64,000 nt of DNA from Pseudorhizobium banfieldiae (GCF_000967425.1 NZ_FO082820.1:496001-560000); one strand, 5' to 3'. Shown: positions 37,171 to 48,840, counted from the first letter of the stretch. Numbers and translations: made by a program. Notes: a model not told the origin generated them from the letters alone.

Positions 37171-38058
37171 ATGAACAGAGCTTTTGCGGTGATGACGGCG
37201 CTCATCTGTCTGCTCTTTGCTTCTGCCGGTTTCGCCGATCAGCCCACGCCCTGGCAGGTTGACCTGCAGGCCCCCGCCACCCCGATCATGCAGGAAATCA
37301 AGTGGTTCAATAACTACACCCTGTGGTTCATTGTCCCGATTACCTTCCTTGTTCTGATCCTTCTGGTCGTCGTTGTCATGAAGTTCCGCGCCAGCGCCAA
37401 TCCGGTGCCGTCGCGTACGAGCCACAACACGATGATCGAGATCATCTGGACCATCGGACCGGTTCTCGTTCTCTTCCTCATCGCGATCCCTTCCTTTAAT
37501 CTCCTCAACGCGCAGCTGACGATCCCGACCAACCCGGATCTGACGGTCAAGGCAACCGGCACCCAGTGGCTGTGGAGCTATGAATACGAGGGTGGTGAAA
37601 CTCCGCTCGCCTTCGATTCCTATATCCTCAGGGACGAAGACCGTGCCGCGGCCGGCAAGGAGGATCTCGCCGCCTATCCGCGCCTGCTCGCCGTCGACAA
37701 CGAAATGGTCGTGCCGGTGAACAAGACTGTTCGCCTGCTGGTGACGGCAGCGCCGACCGACGTCATCCACGCATTCGCCATGCCTGCCTTCGGCCTGAAG
37801 ATCGACGCCGTGCCGGGCCGTCTCAACGAGACATGGTTCAAGGCGGAGCGGGAAGGCATGTATTATGGCCAGTGCTCCGAGCTCTGCGGCAAGGACCACG
37901 CCTTTATGCCGATCGCGATCCGCGTCGTCTCCGAAGAGCAGTACAACACCTGGCTGGCGGCCGCTCAGTCAGACCTGGCCGGCGCCAATCGCGCTCTGAT
38001 GGCTGCAGTTGACGAGTCGGGTGATGCCGTTCGCCTTGCGGCAACCGAATCCAAGTAA
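37171..38058 (+). CDS. ctaC: Cytochrome c oxidase subunit II
   Basis: Subunit of the aa3-type oxidase that takes electrons from cytochrome c at the periplasmic face. Of 295 residues: signal peptide (AFAVMTALICLLFASAGFA), membrane helices at about 48-70 and 90-112 (FIVPITFLVLILLVVVVM, and IWTIGPVLVLFLIAI), then a cupredoxin domain with the binuclear CuA site CSELCGKDHAFM near residue 232. The ATG at 37171, 8 nt after AGGAG, is preferred to the GTG one codon earlier. First gene of the cta operon; ctaD begins 15 nt later. Confidence 0.97.
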   Translation: MNRAFAVMTALICLLFASAGFADQPTPWQVDLQAPATPIMQEIKWFNNYTLWFIVPITFLVLILLVVVVMKFRASANPVPSRTSHNTMIEIIWTIGPVLVLFLIAIPSFNLLNAQLTIPTNPDLTVKATGTQWLWSYEYEGGETPLAFDSYILRDEDRAAAGKEDLAAYPRLLAVDNEMVVPVNKTVRLLVTAAPTDVIHAFAMPAFGLKIDAVPGRLNETWFKAEREGMYYGQCSELCGKDHAFMPIAIRVVSEEQYNTWLAAAQSDLAGANRALMAAVDESGDAVRLAATESK

Positions 38059-39768
<1,710 letters not shown>

Positions 39769-39785
39769 TCCAGGCCTGACAGACA

Positions 39786-39808
39786 GGGCACCGCTTCCCG
39801 CGGTGCCC
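39786..39808 (+). other. Hairpin between ctaD and ctaB
   Basis: GGGCACCGC-TTCCC-GCGGTGCCC, 9-bp perfect stem without a T-run. It is more likely a partial terminator or mRNA-stability element, reducing assembly-gene expression relative to ctaC and ctaD, than a full terminator. Confidence 0.5.
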
Positions 39809-39835
39809 TGAGCAATAACAAAAACGGACAAGATA

Positions 39836-40789
39836 ATGACGGTAATCGATCACGATGCAGTTGGCGACGAGAGAGGCATCAGCCTTTCTGAAGCCAGTGC
39901 GCGCGATTTCTTCGAGCTTCTGAAGCCGCGGGTGATGTCGCTTGTGGTCTTTACGGCGCTTGTCGGGCTGGTCGTGGCGCCGGGTAACATCAATCCCGTC
40001 CTGGCCGCGATCTCCGTCCTGTGCATCGCCGTCGGCGCTGGAGCGTCCGGGGCACTGAACATGTGGTATGACGCCGATATCGATGCCGTCATGTCGCGTA
40101 CGGCGAAGCGCCCGATCCCGTCAGGACGGATCGAGCCGCGCGAGGCGCTGGCCTTCGGCCTCACGCTCTCCGTCTTTTCCGTAGCGATCCTCGGGCTCGC
40201 CGTGAACTGGGCCGCTGCCTCGCTGCTGGCCTTCACCATCTTCTTCTATGCCGTCGTCTACACGATGTGGCTCAAGCGCTCGACGCCGCAGAACATAGTC
40301 ATCGGCGGAGCCTCGGGGGCATTTCCGCCGATGATCGGCTGGGCCTGCGTCACCGGGAGCGTCTCGCTCGACAGCATCCTGCTTTTCCTCATCATCTTCC
40401 TGTGGACGCCTGCGCATTTCTGGGCTCTGGCGCTGTTCAAGATGCGCGACTACGGCTCGGTCGGCATTCCCATGATGCCGAACGTCGCCGGTGAGCGCTC
40501 CACGAAGAACCAGATCGTCGCCTATGCCGTCCTGACTGCGGCCGTCGCCGTCGCGCCCTATTTCACGGGGCTGGCGAGCCTCGGCTATGGCCTGTTCGCA
40601 GCGGTGCTTGGCGCTGTCTTCATCTACTGTTCCATCGCCGTCTGGCGCATGCCGGATGGCGACCAGAAGATGATCGCGGCAAAGAAGATGTTTGCCTACT
40701 CGGTCTTCTACCTCTTCGCGATCTTCTCCGCCCTGCTAGCAGACTATTTCGCAGCCGGGCTGGCCAATCTGGCGGGAGGGATACAATGA
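39836..40789 (+). CDS. ctaB: Protohaem IX farnesyltransferase (haem O synthase)
   Basis: Membrane prenyltransferase of 317 residues converting haem B to haem O for the oxidase. The Asp-rich motif [21 protein letters not shown] (in parts) and the second loop with [20 protein letters not shown] fit UbiA/CyoE. About nine membrane helices. Its stop overlaps the small gene 40786 by 4 nt (ATGA). Confidence 0.95.
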   Translation: MTVIDHDAVGDERGISLSEASARDFFELLKPRVMSLVVFTALVGLVVAPGNINPVLAAISVLCIAVGAGASGALNMWYDADIDAVMSRTAKRPIPSGRIEPREALAFGLTLSVFSVAILGLAVNWAAASLLAFTIFFYAVVYTMWLKRSTPQNIVIGGASGAFPPMIGWACVTGSVSLDSILLFLIIFLWTPAHFWALALFKMRDYGSVGIPMMPNVAGERSTKNQIVAYAVLTAAVAVAPYFTGLASLGYGLFAAVLGAVFIYCSIAVWRMPDGDQKMIAAKKMFAYSVFYLFAIFSALLADYFAAGLANLAGGIQ

Positions 40790-40926
40790 TCGACACCATA
40801 AAGGTGACCGACAAGCAGAAGAAGTCGCGGCGCAATCGCAACATTGCACTTGGGCTGGTTCTCGCGGGGCTGGTCGGTCTCTTCTACGTCATCACCATCG
40901 TCAAGATCGGCGGCATCGGCGGTTGA
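40786..40926 (+). CDS. Small single-helix protein of the cta operon (CoxF-like)
   Basis: A 46-residue protein: [19 protein letters not shown], then one membrane helix ([20 protein letters not shown]) and KIGGIGG. Its ATG overlaps the ctaB stop by 4 nt and a further 10 nt separate it from ctaG, so it is embedded in the operon and certainly translated in register. Similar small single-helix proteins occur at this place in other alphaproteobacterial cox clusters and are linked to oxidase assembly. The N-terminal half is strongly basic, facing the cytoplasm by the positive-inside rule. Too short for usual gene-length cut-offs. Confidence 0.88.
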   Translation: MIDTIKVTDKQKKSRRNRNIALGLVLAGLVGLFYVITIVKIGGIGG

Positions 40927-40936
40927 GGAGCGGAAC

Positions 40937-41539
40937 ATGACGCAGGTTAAGGCATCACAGGACAGACGGGTCGGTAACGGCACGATCATGGCGATGTGCT
41001 TCGTCTTCGTCGGCGGCATGATCGGCATGGCCTATGCGGCGGTGCCCCTCTACCAGCTGTTCTGCCAGGTGACCGGTTACAATGGCACGACCCAGCGGGC
41101 GGAGCAGTATTCCGACGTCATTCTGGATCAAACGCTCCCTGTAACCTTCGACGCCAACACGTCGAACGGCCTGAACTGGGATTTCAAGGCGGCGAAGCGC
41201 ATCGAGCCGAAGATCGGCGAAACCGTCCAGGTGACATTTACCGCGACGAACAGGTCGAGCGAACCCACCACCGGTACCGCAGTCTTCAACGTCACGCCGA
41301 TGGAGGCGGGGGCCTACTTCAACAAGGTCGAGTGCTTCTGCTTCACGGAGACGACGCTCCAGCCGGGCGAGAGCCTGGAAATGCCGGTAGTGTTCTTCGT
41401 TGATCCGGAGATCACCAAGGCCGAGGAAACAAAGAACATCAAGACGATCACGCTGTCTTACACCTTCTACCCCTCGCAGCCGTCCAAGCCTGTTGCGGCG
41501 GTTCAGGAAAAGGGCAAGCCGGTCAATGGGCAACTTTGA
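40937..41539 (+). CDS. ctaG: Cytochrome c oxidase assembly protein CtaG (Cox11)
   Basis: Protein of 200 residues with a single membrane anchor ([20 protein letters not shown]) and a periplasmic Ig-like domain. The copper-binding CFCF motif is in [11 protein letters not shown], and the family signature [10 protein letters not shown] follows. It delivers copper to the CuB site of subunit I. The ATG at 40937 follows GAGGAGCGG; longer upstream frames overlap the small gene before it and are rejected. Confidence 0.95.
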   Translation: MTQVKASQDRRVGNGTIMAMCFVFVGGMIGMAYAAVPLYQLFCQVTGYNGTTQRAEQYSDVILDQTLPVTFDANTSNGLNWDFKAAKRIEPKIGETVQVTFTATNRSSEPTTGTAVFNVTPMEAGAYFNKVECFCFTETTLQPGESLEMPVVFFVDPEITKAEETKNIKTITLSYTFYPSQPSKPVAAVQEKGKPVNGQL

Positions 41540-41589
41540 GAGGATTCGCCGGTTTTCCGGCGAGCATGCAATGATCCGGGGATTCTGAC

Positions 41590-42465
41590 ATGGCCGACGC
41601 GCATCAGAAACATCACGACTACCACATCATCGACCCGAGCCCCTGGCCGCTTATCGCGTCCATCGGCGCCTTTATCATCACCTTTGGCGGTGTCGGCTAC
41701 ATGCGTTACCTGAACGGTGGCGAGTTCAACATGCTCGGCATCAACTGGGCGTCGCCGTGGCTGTTCTACATTGGTCTCGCGATCATTCTCTACACCATGG
41801 TTGGCTGGTGGAGCGACACCATCAAGGAAGGTCGCGAGGGCAACCACACGCGGGTCGTCTCCCTGCATCTCCGCTACGGCATGATCATGTTCATCGCCTC
41901 CGAAGTCATGTTCTTCGTGGCGTGGTTCTGGGCCTTCTTCGATGCGAGCCTTTTCGCCAACGAAGCGATTCAGGCTTCGCGCGTGGAGTTCACGGGTGGA
42001 CAGTGGCCGCCGGCCGGCGTCGAGGTTCTCGACCCGTGGCACCTGCCGCTCTACAACACCGTCATCTTGCTTCTCTCCGGTACTTGCGTGACTTGGGCCC
42101 ACCACGCCCTGCTGCACAATGACCGCAAGGGGCTCGTGAACGGTCTCGCACTCACCGTCGCGCTTGGGCTGTTGTTCTCCTTCGTGCAGGCCTACGAATA
42201 CGCAACCGCTCCGTTCGACTTCTCCAACTCGATCTATGGCGCGACCTTCTTCATGGCGACGGGCTTCCACGGCTTCCACGTCCTGATCGGCACGATCTTC
42301 CTGATCGTCTGCCTCATCCGTGCCATGCGTGGCGGGTTCACCCCGCAGCAGCACTTCGGCTTCGAGGCGGCGGCATGGTACTGGCACTTCGTCGACGTGG
42401 TGTGGCTGTTCCTCTTCTTCTCCATCTACATCTGGGGTGGTTGGGGCGCTCCGCTCGCCCATTGA
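41590..42465 (+). CDS. ctaE: Cytochrome c oxidase subunit III
   Basis: Membrane protein of 291 residues with seven helices. Typical segments are HHDYHIIDPSPWPLIASIGAF, FFVAWFWAFFDASL, ATGFHGFHVLIGTIFL and FEAAAWYWHFVDVVWLFLFF (each in part). It stabilises the oxidase and proton uptake. Followed by a GC-rich hairpin. Confidence 0.96.
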   Translation: MADAHQKHHDYHIIDPSPWPLIASIGAFIITFGGVGYMRYLNGGEFNMLGINWASPWLFYIGLAIILYTMVGWWSDTIKEGREGNHTRVVSLHLRYGMIMFIASEVMFFVAWFWAFFDASLFANEAIQASRVEFTGGQWPPAGVEVLDPWHLPLYNTVILLLSGTCVTWAHHALLHNDRKGLVNGLALTVALGLLFSFVQAYEYATAPFDFSNSIYGATFFMATGFHGFHVLIGTIFLIVCLIRAMRGGFTPQQHFGFEAAAWYWHFVDVVWLFLFFSIYIWGGWGAPLAH

Positions 42466-42499
42466 TCGGGCGGGTCCAGAAGACCACATGGTATCGAGG

Positions 42500-42527
42500 G
42501 GGCGGCGCAAGCCGCCCTTCTGCTTTC
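42500..42527 (+). terminator. Hairpin terminator after ctaE
   Basis: GGGCGGC-GCAA-GCCGCCC then TTCTGCTTTC: a 7-bp stem, moderately T-rich tail. It could end most cta transcripts while allowing read-through into surf1. Confidence 0.6.
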
Positions 42528-42552
42528 GAGGACTGACGAGCGGCATGAACGG

Positions 42553-43314
42553 ATGAACCACAACACGCAACTCCACCCTACGAGCCGGCTCAGGTCGGTC
42601 GCGACATCGATCCTCGTTCTGCTCGCTCTTGCCATCCTTCTCTCACTTGGCACGTGGCAGGCGCAGCGTCTGGTCTGGAAGGAGCAGTTGCTCGCAGACA
42701 TTGCGGAGCGTCATGCCGCGCCGCCGTTGGATGTCACGGAGATCGAGGCGCTGCTGGCCCGGGGCGAGGATATCGAATACCGCGCCATGACGGCGACGGG
42801 CGTTTTCGATCACGGCCGGGAACGGCACTTCTTCGCTACCCATGAAGGACGTACCGGCTTCTACGTCTACACGCCGCTGACAGTCGCGGATGGCCGAAGG
42901 CTCTTCGTCAACCGCGGCTTCGTGCCGTATGATCTGAAAGATCCAGCTCTGCGCCCGCAGGGCCAGGTTGAAGGAGAGGTGACGGTGAGCGGTTACGCCC
43001 GCTCCGAGCTACTGGAGAAGCCTTCGGCCATTGTTCCGGATAACGACATTGCCAAGAACCTCTTCTACTGGAAGGATCTCGACGGGATGGCCTCGTCAAC
43101 CGGTCTCGACCGACGGGAGGTCCTCCCCTTCTTCATGGATGCCGATGCGGCATCGACAAATCCCGGTGGGTGGCCGCAGGGAGGCGTGACGCAGTTTTCG
43201 CTGCCCAACAATCATCTGCAATATGCGGTGACCTGGTACGGACTTGCAGCGGCGCTGGTCGCGGTTGTCGCGGGCGTCTGGTGGCGGCGCCGCCGGGGCG
43301 TGAACGACACCTGA
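42553..43314 (+). CDS. SURF1 family protein, oxidase assembly
   Basis: Protein of 253 residues with helices at both ends: about 15-33 (RSVATSILVLLALAILLSLG, in part) and 225-245 (YAVTWYGLAAALVAVVAGVW). The region between them is periplasmic, with the SURF1 motifs LGTWQAQRLVWKE, YVYTPLTVADGRRLFVNRGFVP (in parts) and YAVTWYGLA. It assists haem a insertion into subunit I. Last of the oxidase genes. Its position, 87 nt after ctaE with no other gene between, differs from clusters that carry a DUF983 gene here. Confidence 0.92.
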   Translation: MNHNTQLHPTSRLRSVATSILVLLALAILLSLGTWQAQRLVWKEQLLADIAERHAAPPLDVTEIEALLARGEDIEYRAMTATGVFDHGRERHFFATHEGRTGFYVYTPLTVADGRRLFVNRGFVPYDLKDPALRPQGQVEGEVTVSGYARSELLEKPSAIVPDNDIAKNLFYWKDLDGMASSTGLDRREVLPFFMDADAASTNPGGWPQGGVTQFSLPNNHLQYAVTWYGLAAALVAVVAGVWWRRRRGVNDT

Positions 43315-43389
43315 CGAAGTTTTGCTTGGCGGTCCGCGAAGGGCTCGCCTATATGAACGGCAACATCCAATTCCCAGCCAGCGGATCGC

Positions 43390-44406
43390 ATGACCATCCT
43401 TACCGAACAACACCTGGCCAAGCCGCCTCTGACGATCCGTCTCTGCGGCCCTCGCGGGTTCTGCGCCGGCGTCGATCGTGCCATCCAGATCGTCGTTCTT
43501 GCCCTCAAGGCCTATGGCGCCCCCGTCTACGTCCGGCACGAGATCGTCCACAACCGCTATGTGGTCGAAGGGCTCGAAGCCAAGGGCGCGGTCTTCGTCG
43601 AGGAGCTTGACGAGATACCGCCGGAGCATCGCAACCAGCCGGTGGTCTTTTCCGCGCACGGGGTTCCAAAATCGGTACCGGCCGATGCGGAGGCCCGAAA
43701 CCTCTTCTATCTTGATGCTACCTGCCCCCTCGTATCCAAGGTCCACAAGCAGGCGATGCGCCACCAGCGCCTCGGGCGGCATGTCATCCTGATCGGCCAT
43801 GCGGGCCATCCGGAGGTGATCGGCACCATGGGGCAGCTTCCGGAAGGCAGCGTCTCCCTGGTCGAGACGGTGGAGGATGCCGAAGTCTATCTGCCGGAAG
43901 ATCCGGACAATCTCGGCTTTGTGACGCAGACGACGCTTTCCGTCGACGATACCGCCGGCGTGATTGCCAAGCTGCAGGAGCGGTTTCCCAATCTGCAGGC
44001 TCCGGCTGCCGACTCCATCTGCTATGCCACTACCAATCGCCAGGATGCCGTCAAGGAAGCAGCTCCCGGCTGTGACCTGTTCATCGTCGTCGGCGCCCCG
44101 AATTCCTCGAACTCCAAGCGCCTTGTCGAGGTGGCACTGAGGGCAGGCGCCCAGCGCTCGCTGCTGGTGCAGCGCGCCTCGGAACTGGACTGGGACGAGA
44201 TCGGTCCGATATCGACCCTCGGCATATCGGCCGGCGCGTCTGCTCCGGAAGTCATCGTGGATGAGATCATCGAGGCCTTCCGTGCCCGGTATGACGCGAC
44301 CGTCGAACTCGCCATCACCGCCGAGGAGACGGAAAACTTCCTCGTCAATCGCGAGTTGCGCGGCGTGCCGCTCACGCGAGAGGATATGGCCTTCGTGAAC
44401 GGGTGA
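43390..44406 (+). CDS. ispH: 4-hydroxy-3-methylbut-2-enyl diphosphate reductase
   Basis: Iron-sulfur enzyme of 338 residues making IPP and DMAPP, the last MEP-pathway step (first step gene dxs at 7447). The three cluster cysteines are seen in [24 protein letters not shown] and [18 protein letters not shown] and [15 protein letters not shown] are also conserved. The order surf1-ispH-thrB-rnhA is typical of Rhizobiaceae. Confidence 0.96.
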   Translation: MTILTEQHLAKPPLTIRLCGPRGFCAGVDRAIQIVVLALKAYGAPVYVRHEIVHNRYVVEGLEAKGAVFVEELDEIPPEHRNQPVVFSAHGVPKSVPADAEARNLFYLDATCPLVSKVHKQAMRHQRLGRHVILIGHAGHPEVIGTMGQLPEGSVSLVETVEDAEVYLPEDPDNLGFVTQTTLSVDDTAGVIAKLQERFPNLQAPAADSICYATTNRQDAVKEAAPGCDLFIVVGAPNSSNSKRLVEVALRAGAQRSLLVQRASELDWDEIGPISTLGISAGASAPEVIVDEIIEAFRARYDATVELAITAEETENFLVNRELRGVPLTREDMAFVNG

Positions 44407-44486
44407 CTTTTCGGCTGCTGGCGCGATAGTGTAGCGCCGATTCCCGGGGCGCCTCTGCGCCTCGCCGTTCATTGCGAGACACAGCC

Positions 44487-45461
44487 TTGGCCGTTTATAC
44501 AGACATCACCGAAGACGACCTCAGAGATTTCCTGACCCAGTACAACGTCGGTGACCTTACCTCCTACAAGGGCATTGCCGAGGGCGTCGAGAATTCGAAC
44601 TTCCTGCTGCACACGACGCGAGAACCGCTCATCCTCACGCTCTACGAGAAACGGGTAGAGAAGGCAGACCTGCCGTTCTTCCTCGGCCTGATGCAGCATC
44701 TGGCCGATCGCGGTCTCTCCTGTCCGCTGCCTCTGCCGCGCCGCGACGGTGCATTGCTCGGGGAGCTTTCAGGACGACCAGCGGCGCTGATCTCCTTCCT
44801 TGAGGGCATGTGGCTGAGGAAGCCGGAGGCGAAGCATTGCCGCGAAGTCGGCCGCGCCCTGGCGCAGATGCATCTTGCCGGGGAGGGCTTCCAGCTCACA
44901 CGCCCCAACGCCCTGTCGCTGGAGGGCTGGAAGACCCTCTGGGAGAAATCCGGCGACCGTGCCGACGAAGTCGAGGCGGGACTGGAGGAGGAGATCGGGT
45001 CAGAACTCGCCTATCTCGATTCATCCTGGCCCCGCGACCTGCCGTTCGGTGTCATCCACGCTGATCTCTTTCAGGACAATGTCTTCTTCCTCGGAGACCA
45101 GTTGTCCGGCCTGATCGATTTCTATTTCGCTTGCAACGATATGCTCGCCTATGACGTCGCCATCTGCCTGAATGCCTGGGGCTTTGAGAAGGACGGCTCC
45201 TACAATCTCACGAAGGGCATGGCGCTCCTGGAAGGTTATGACGCCGTCCGCCCGCTTTCGAGGCAGGAGAGGGATGCGCTGCCCGTCCTCTGCCGGGGAT
45301 CCGCGCTGCGCTTCTTCCTCACCAGGCTCTATGACTGGCTGACCACGCCCGAAGGAGCGCTTGTCGTGAAGAAGGATCCGCTCGAATACCTGAGGAAGTT
45401 GCGCTTCCATCGGTCGATTGCCTCGAGCGTCGAGTATGGCCTGCCGGCGGAAGCGGTCTGA
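44487..45461 (+). CDS. thrB: Homoserine kinase, ThrB (aminoglycoside-phosphotransferase fold)
   Basis: Protein of 324 residues of the APH/choline-kinase fold used for homoserine phosphorylation in alphaproteobacteria, not the GHMP fold. Motifs are [18 protein letters not shown], the phosphate-site loop, and [13 protein letters not shown] (catalytic Asp) with [10 protein letters not shown]. The product feeds threonine synthase ThrC (53853). The TTG at 44487 gives the family start [11 protein letters not shown]; a TTG 5 codons earlier is also possible and no Shine-Dalgarno decides. Its stop overlaps the rnhA start (TGATG). Confidence 0.93.
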   Translation: MAVYTDITEDDLRDFLTQYNVGDLTSYKGIAEGVENSNFLLHTTREPLILTLYEKRVEKADLPFFLGLMQHLADRGLSCPLPLPRRDGALLGELSGRPAALISFLEGMWLRKPEAKHCREVGRALAQMHLAGEGFQLTRPNALSLEGWKTLWEKSGDRADEVEAGLEEEIGSELAYLDSSWPRDLPFGVIHADLFQDNVFFLGDQLSGLIDFYFACNDMLAYDVAICLNAWGFEKDGSYNLTKGMALLEGYDAVRPLSRQERDALPVLCRGSALRFFLTRLYDWLTTPEGALVVKKDPLEYLRKLRFHRSIASSVEYGLPAEAV

Positions 45462-45901
45462 TGAAGCATGTCGAGATATTCACGGACGGTGCATGCTCCG
45501 GCAATCCCGGCCCCGGTGGATGGGGCGCGATCCTCCGCTACGGCGAGACGGAGAAGGAGATGTCCGGCGGCGAGGCGCAGACGACCAACAACCGTATGGA
45601 ACTGATGGCGGCTATCCAAGCGCTCAATGCCCTCAAGACCCCCTGCGAGGTCGATCTCTATACCGACAGCGCCTATGTGAAGGACGGCATCTCCAAGTGG
45701 ATCTTCGGCTGGAAGAAGAACGGCTGGAAGACCGCCGACAAGAAGCCGGTCAAGAACGCCGAGCTTTGGCAGCAGCTGGAAGAAGCGCGCAACAAGCACA
45801 AGGTGACGCTGCACTGGATCAAGGGCCATGCCGGACATCCGGAAAACGAACGCGCCGACGAACTGGCGCGGCTCGGGATGGCGCCGTTCAAGAAACGCTG
45901 A
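45461..45901 (+). CDS. rnhA: Ribonuclease HI
   Basis: Enzyme of 146 residues that cuts RNA in RNA-DNA hybrids. Catalytic acids match the E. coli set: D9 in [15 protein letters not shown]47 in [12 protein letters not shown]69 in YTDSAYV, and the C-terminal [12 protein letters not shown] with the last Asp; the basic handle ([16 protein letters not shown]) is present. Its start overlaps the thrB stop by 1 nt. Confidence 0.96.
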   Translation: MKHVEIFTDGACSGNPGPGGWGAILRYGETEKEMSGGEAQTTNNRMELMAAIQALNALKTPCEVDLYTDSAYVKDGISKWIFGWKKNGWKTADKKPVKNAELWQQLEEARNKHKVTLHWIKGHAGHPENERADELARLGMAPFKKR

Positions 45902-46039
45902 TCAAGTTTCGGCTGCTCTTCCTGCCCTTACCCCGCAAGCTTCATCCGGAGCGAGGCAGCCTACATCCACTGCCGAGTTCGGGGTTGCCCCACGCTCGGC
46001 GATACCTATTGTGCTCCACCGGACCATCGGGAGGTTGGA

Positions 46040-46348
46040 ATGATCCTTCATTGTGTATTTTTGAGATTCAAGTCGGCCGTCCAGGCACAAGAGAAGCAGG
46101 AGATCTACGACTCCATCAGCGCGCTCGTTGGCGCGGTACCCGGGATGATCGAGGTGAAAAACGGACCGAACGTCTCGCCCGAAGGATTGAACAGCGGTTT
46201 CCGCGACGGGTTCATCGTCCGCTTCGAGGACGCCGAGTCCAGGGATGCCTATCTGGTGCATCCGGACCACGTCGCCGTAGGTGATCGTATCGTCTCGCTG
46301 ACGGATGGAGGACTTGCCGGCCTCATGGTCTTCGACATGGACGTATGA
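46040..46348 (+). CDS. Dabb family (stress-responsive A/B barrel) protein
   Basis: Protein of 102 residues fitting a dimeric alpha/beta barrel: it opens MILHCVFLRFK, with VPGMIEVKNGPNVSPEG and FEDAESRDAYLVHPDHV, the typical Dabb segments. Function unknown; related folds are heme-degrading or aldehyde-binding enzymes. It follows rnhA after 138 bp that show no gene. A strong terminator overlaps its stop. Confidence 0.85.
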   Translation: MILHCVFLRFKSAVQAQEKQEIYDSISALVGAVPGMIEVKNGPNVSPEGLNSGFRDGFIVRFEDAESRDAYLVHPDHVAVGDRIVSLTDGGLAGLMVFDMDV

Positions 46349-46376
46349 AAAAAGGGAGCCGTTCGGCTCCCTTTTT
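46348..46376. terminator. Bidirectional intrinsic terminator
   Basis: An A6 tract, then GGGAGCC-GTTC-GGCTCCC and a T5 tract: an ideal Rho-independent terminator for both the Dabb gene and the convergent peroxiredoxin gene. Confidence 0.92.
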
Positions 46377-46396
46377 ACGATGGGATGGTCGAGAGC

Positions 46397-46882
46397 TTAT
46401 AACTGCTCGATCATCGCCGCGGCGCCCGACACGGTGGCCTGGCCGGGGGAATCTTCGACATTGAGGGATTTTACGACTCCATCCTCGACCAGCATGGAGT
46501 AACGCTTCGAGCGTACACCGAGGCCGCCGGCAGACAGATCCACATCGAGGCCAAGCGCCTTGGTAAAAGCGCCGTCCCAGTCGGACAGGTAGTGGATCTT
46601 GCCCATCCCGCCCGAAGATTGTGCCCAGGCACCCATTACGTGCCAGTCGTTGACCGCAACGACGGCGATATCATCGACGCCGCGCGACAGGATGGTGTCT
46701 CGATTTTCCAGATAGCCGGGCAGGTGGTTGAGCGAGCAGGTGGGCGTAAAGGCGCCGGGCACGGCAAAGAGGACGACGCGCTTGCCCTTGAACAACTGCT
46801 CCGTCGTGATTTCCACGGGGCCGTCGGCCGTCTTTTCCTTGAAGGTTGCGGAAGGCAGCTTTTCGCCGATGGCAATGGTCAT
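46397..46882 (-). CDS. Peroxiredoxin, Prx5 type
   Basis: Thiol peroxidase of 161 residues. The peroxidatic Cys is in VPGAFTPTCS near residue 49, with the Prx5 hallmarks LPGYLENRD, VNDWHVMGAWAQ and LSDWDGAFTKALG. It reduces H2O2 and alkyl hydroperoxides with glutaredoxin or thioredoxin as electron donor. GAGGAG lies 8 nt before the ATG. Co-directional with the DsbD-like gene, which lies upstream. Confidence 0.94.
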   Translation of the reverse strand: MTIAIGEKLPSATFKEKTADGPVEITTEQLFKGKRVVLFAVPGAFTPTCSLNHLPGYLENRDTILSRGVDDIAVVAVNDWHVMGAWAQSSGGMGKIHYLSDWDGAFTKALGLDVDLSAGGLGVRSKRYSMLVEDGVVKSLNVEDSPGQATVSGAAAMIEQL

Positions 46883-46938
46883 GGGAGTCTCCTCATCGAT
46901 GGGCGCCCCAGCGCCGTCATCGGCACTATAGGTATGCT

Positions 46939-47787
46939 TCAGTTGAAGACAAGCGAGCTTTCCATTGCCCGGTCACCGGCAATTACCAGCACCCCCCAGG
47001 TCTTGCCTTTGACGTCATAGCCATGCGGCAGCTTGTCGATCGGGATGTCCAGGCTGTAGTCGCGGCCGGTCACCTCCCCCTTGCCGCTGTCGAAGAAGGC
47101 ATGGCCTTCCGGCCCGGTTACGATCACCTGAGGCGCCTCGGCTGTCTCGGCAGGCAGTCGCACCTGAAGCTTCAGTAGATCCTCGTCCGAAAGGGCGTGA
47201 TGGATCACCTTGAACTCGTCCGAGGCGGGCTCCGGTAGGCGTGTTTCGGCGGAGGCGAGCAGCATGGCTTCCTCCATCGATGGCCCCGTATCCGCAAGCT
47301 CGAGGGCAAAATCGGCCTGGAAGGGAATGCAGATGTTGCGGCACAGCCCAACGAAGGCCGAAACGCCCACCTTGACCGGCTTGCTAGTGTCTTCCACCTT
47401 GAGTTCGAAAGGTAGCGTCACTGGGTGATCGTAACCGATATCGCGAAGGTCGCCGCTGTCGATGCGCTTCGGCACCGGATATTCCATTTTCTTCAATTCG
47501 ACCGCCGCTTCTTCGGGGAAGCTCAGCTGCGGCGGGATGCCGGCGTCGCCAGGCTCCCTCCAGTAGGTCATCCAGCCTGGGTTCGGTTCGATCTGCAGCG
47601 CGCCGCGGATCGTGCCATCGCTTGCAGGAGGCAGGGCGACAAGCCGCATCCGGCCGCCCTCATTGGTGGCCCAGGGTGTTGTCTCGGAAAAGGCAGGCGC
47701 TCCGAGGCCGACTGCGATTGCCACGCCCAGAGCCACGCTTGTGGCCCGGCTGCTCGCGAAACTGTGTCTGACGGCGCCTGTTCTCAT
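46939..47787 (-). CDS. Secreted DsbD alpha-like domain protein (protein-disulfide reductase family)
   Basis: Protein of 282 residues with a signal peptide ([18 protein letters not shown]) and a periplasmic domain of the DsbD N-terminal type. The two cysteines of [10 protein letters not shown] match the pair that exchanges disulfides in that domain. The membrane and thioredoxin domains of full DsbD are missing, so this is a stand-alone acceptor or copper-sensitivity (ScsB-like) fragment. Proximity to the peroxiredoxin suggests thiol-redox duties (inference). Confidence 0.8.
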   Translation of the reverse strand: MRTGAVRHSFASSRATSVALGVAIAVGLGAPAFSETTPWATNEGGRMRLVALPPASDGTIRGALQIEPNPGWMTYWREPGDAGIPPQLSFPEEAAVELKKMEYPVPKRIDSGDLRDIGYDHPVTLPFELKVEDTSKPVKVGVSAFVGLCRNICIPFQADFALELADTGPSMEEAMLLASAETRLPEPASDEFKVIHHALSDEDLLKLQVRLPAETAEAPQVIVTGPEGHAFFDSGKGEVTGRDYSLDIPIDKLPHGYDVKGKTWGVLVIAGDRAMESSLVFN

Positions 47788-47941
47788 GGAAGCAATGCTC
47801 TACCTCAGCCTTCAGTATCAGGCCAGTCACCAGATTGGCGGCGCCGATCATTTTCGGTTGATTGAGCCAAGGCGCTGCCCCATCTTCAAGAGGTCAGGCT
47901 CGCTTCGGCACGGTGGGTTGAACGCGGCAAAGGAGGTCCAG

Positions 47942-48547
47942 ATGGTCGAGACAAGTCTCCGGGATGCGGGCGAACCAGGCTTTCTGGATGGCCAGTTCCT
48001 GATCGCCATGCCTGGACTGCAGGACGGCAACTTCGTGAGGTCGGTGATCTACATATGTGCCCATTCCCCCGCCGGCGCGATGGGATTCATCATCAACCGC
48101 GCACAACCTGTGTCCTTCGTTGACCTCCTGCTTCATCTCGATCTGATGGAGGGGCGCGACATTCCCGGACTGCCTGAAACAATTCGTCGTTTCCCTGTGC
48201 TCATGGGTGGACCAGTCGAGACGGGGCGGGGTTTTGTCCTCCACTCCGACGACTATGAGAGCGAATCCAGCATTCCCGTCAACGACGATATCTCACTGAC
48301 CGCGACGCTCGATATCGTGCGCGCGATCACTGAAGGACGGGGACCGAAGCGTGCTACCATGCTGCTCGGCTATGCGGGCTGGGGACCAGGCCAGCTCGAA
48401 GCGGAGCTTTCGAACAATGGATGGTTGAACTGCCCGGCGACCGAGGCATTGATTTTCGATACCGCGCTCGACACGAAATACGACCGGGCGCTGGCCTTGT
48501 TGGGCGTTACGCCCGAAGCCTTGTCGACAGACGTCGGCCACGCGTGA
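47942..48547 (+). CDS. YqgE/AlgH family protein
   Basis: Cytoplasmic protein of 201 residues. The core starts [28 protein letters not shown] (in parts) with GAMGFIINR and [14 protein letters not shown], all hallmarks of UPF0301/AlgH. Function uncertain: linked to alginate regulation in Pseudomonas, and of unknown role in rhizobia. AAAGGAGG upstream of the ATG at 47942 fixes the start; the longer frame upstream is a shadow over the divergent DsbD-like gene. Confidence 0.9.
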   Translation: MVETSLRDAGEPGFLDGQFLIAMPGLQDGNFVRSVIYICAHSPAGAMGFIINRAQPVSFVDLLLHLDLMEGRDIPGLPETIRRFPVLMGGPVETGRGFVLHSDDYESESSIPVNDDISLTATLDIVRAITEGRGPKRATMLLGYAGWGPGQLEAELSNNGWLNCPATEALIFDTALDTKYDRALALLGVTPEALSTDVGHA

Positions 48548-48625
48548 TCCGTTTCGCGGAACGAAGCCCGGCCCGCCACGTTATCCTGACGAAGGCAATT
48601 GTGCCGTCGACAAGGAGAACAAGAC

Positions 48626-48817
48626 ATGGGTAGCACCAGCGACAAGATGGCAGGCAAGGCTAACGAAATGGCCGGCAAGGCGCGGCAGGCTGCCGGCGAC
48701 GCGATGGACGACCGTGAAATGGAAGCCAAGGGCGCCGCACAGGAAGCCAAGGGCCACGGCCAACAGGCCAAGGGCGAACTGAAGGAAGGCGTCAAGAACG
48801 TCGTAGACCGGACCTAA
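48626..48817 (+). CDS. CsbD family stress protein
   Basis: Small hydrophilic protein of 63 residues, rich in Ala, Lys, Glu and Gly (GKANEMAGKARQAAGDAMDD, KGELKEGVKNVV). Made of short amphipathic repeats, related to CsbD and YjbJ, which are induced in stationary or stress phase. Below usual gene-length cut-offs. AAGGAG lies 8 nt upstream of the ATG. Confidence 0.85.
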   Translation: MGSTSDKMAGKANEMAGKARQAAGDAMDDREMEAKGAAQEAKGHGQQAKGELKEGVKNVVDRT

Positions 48818-48840
48818 TCGCCCAAGGACACCAAGCCCAA

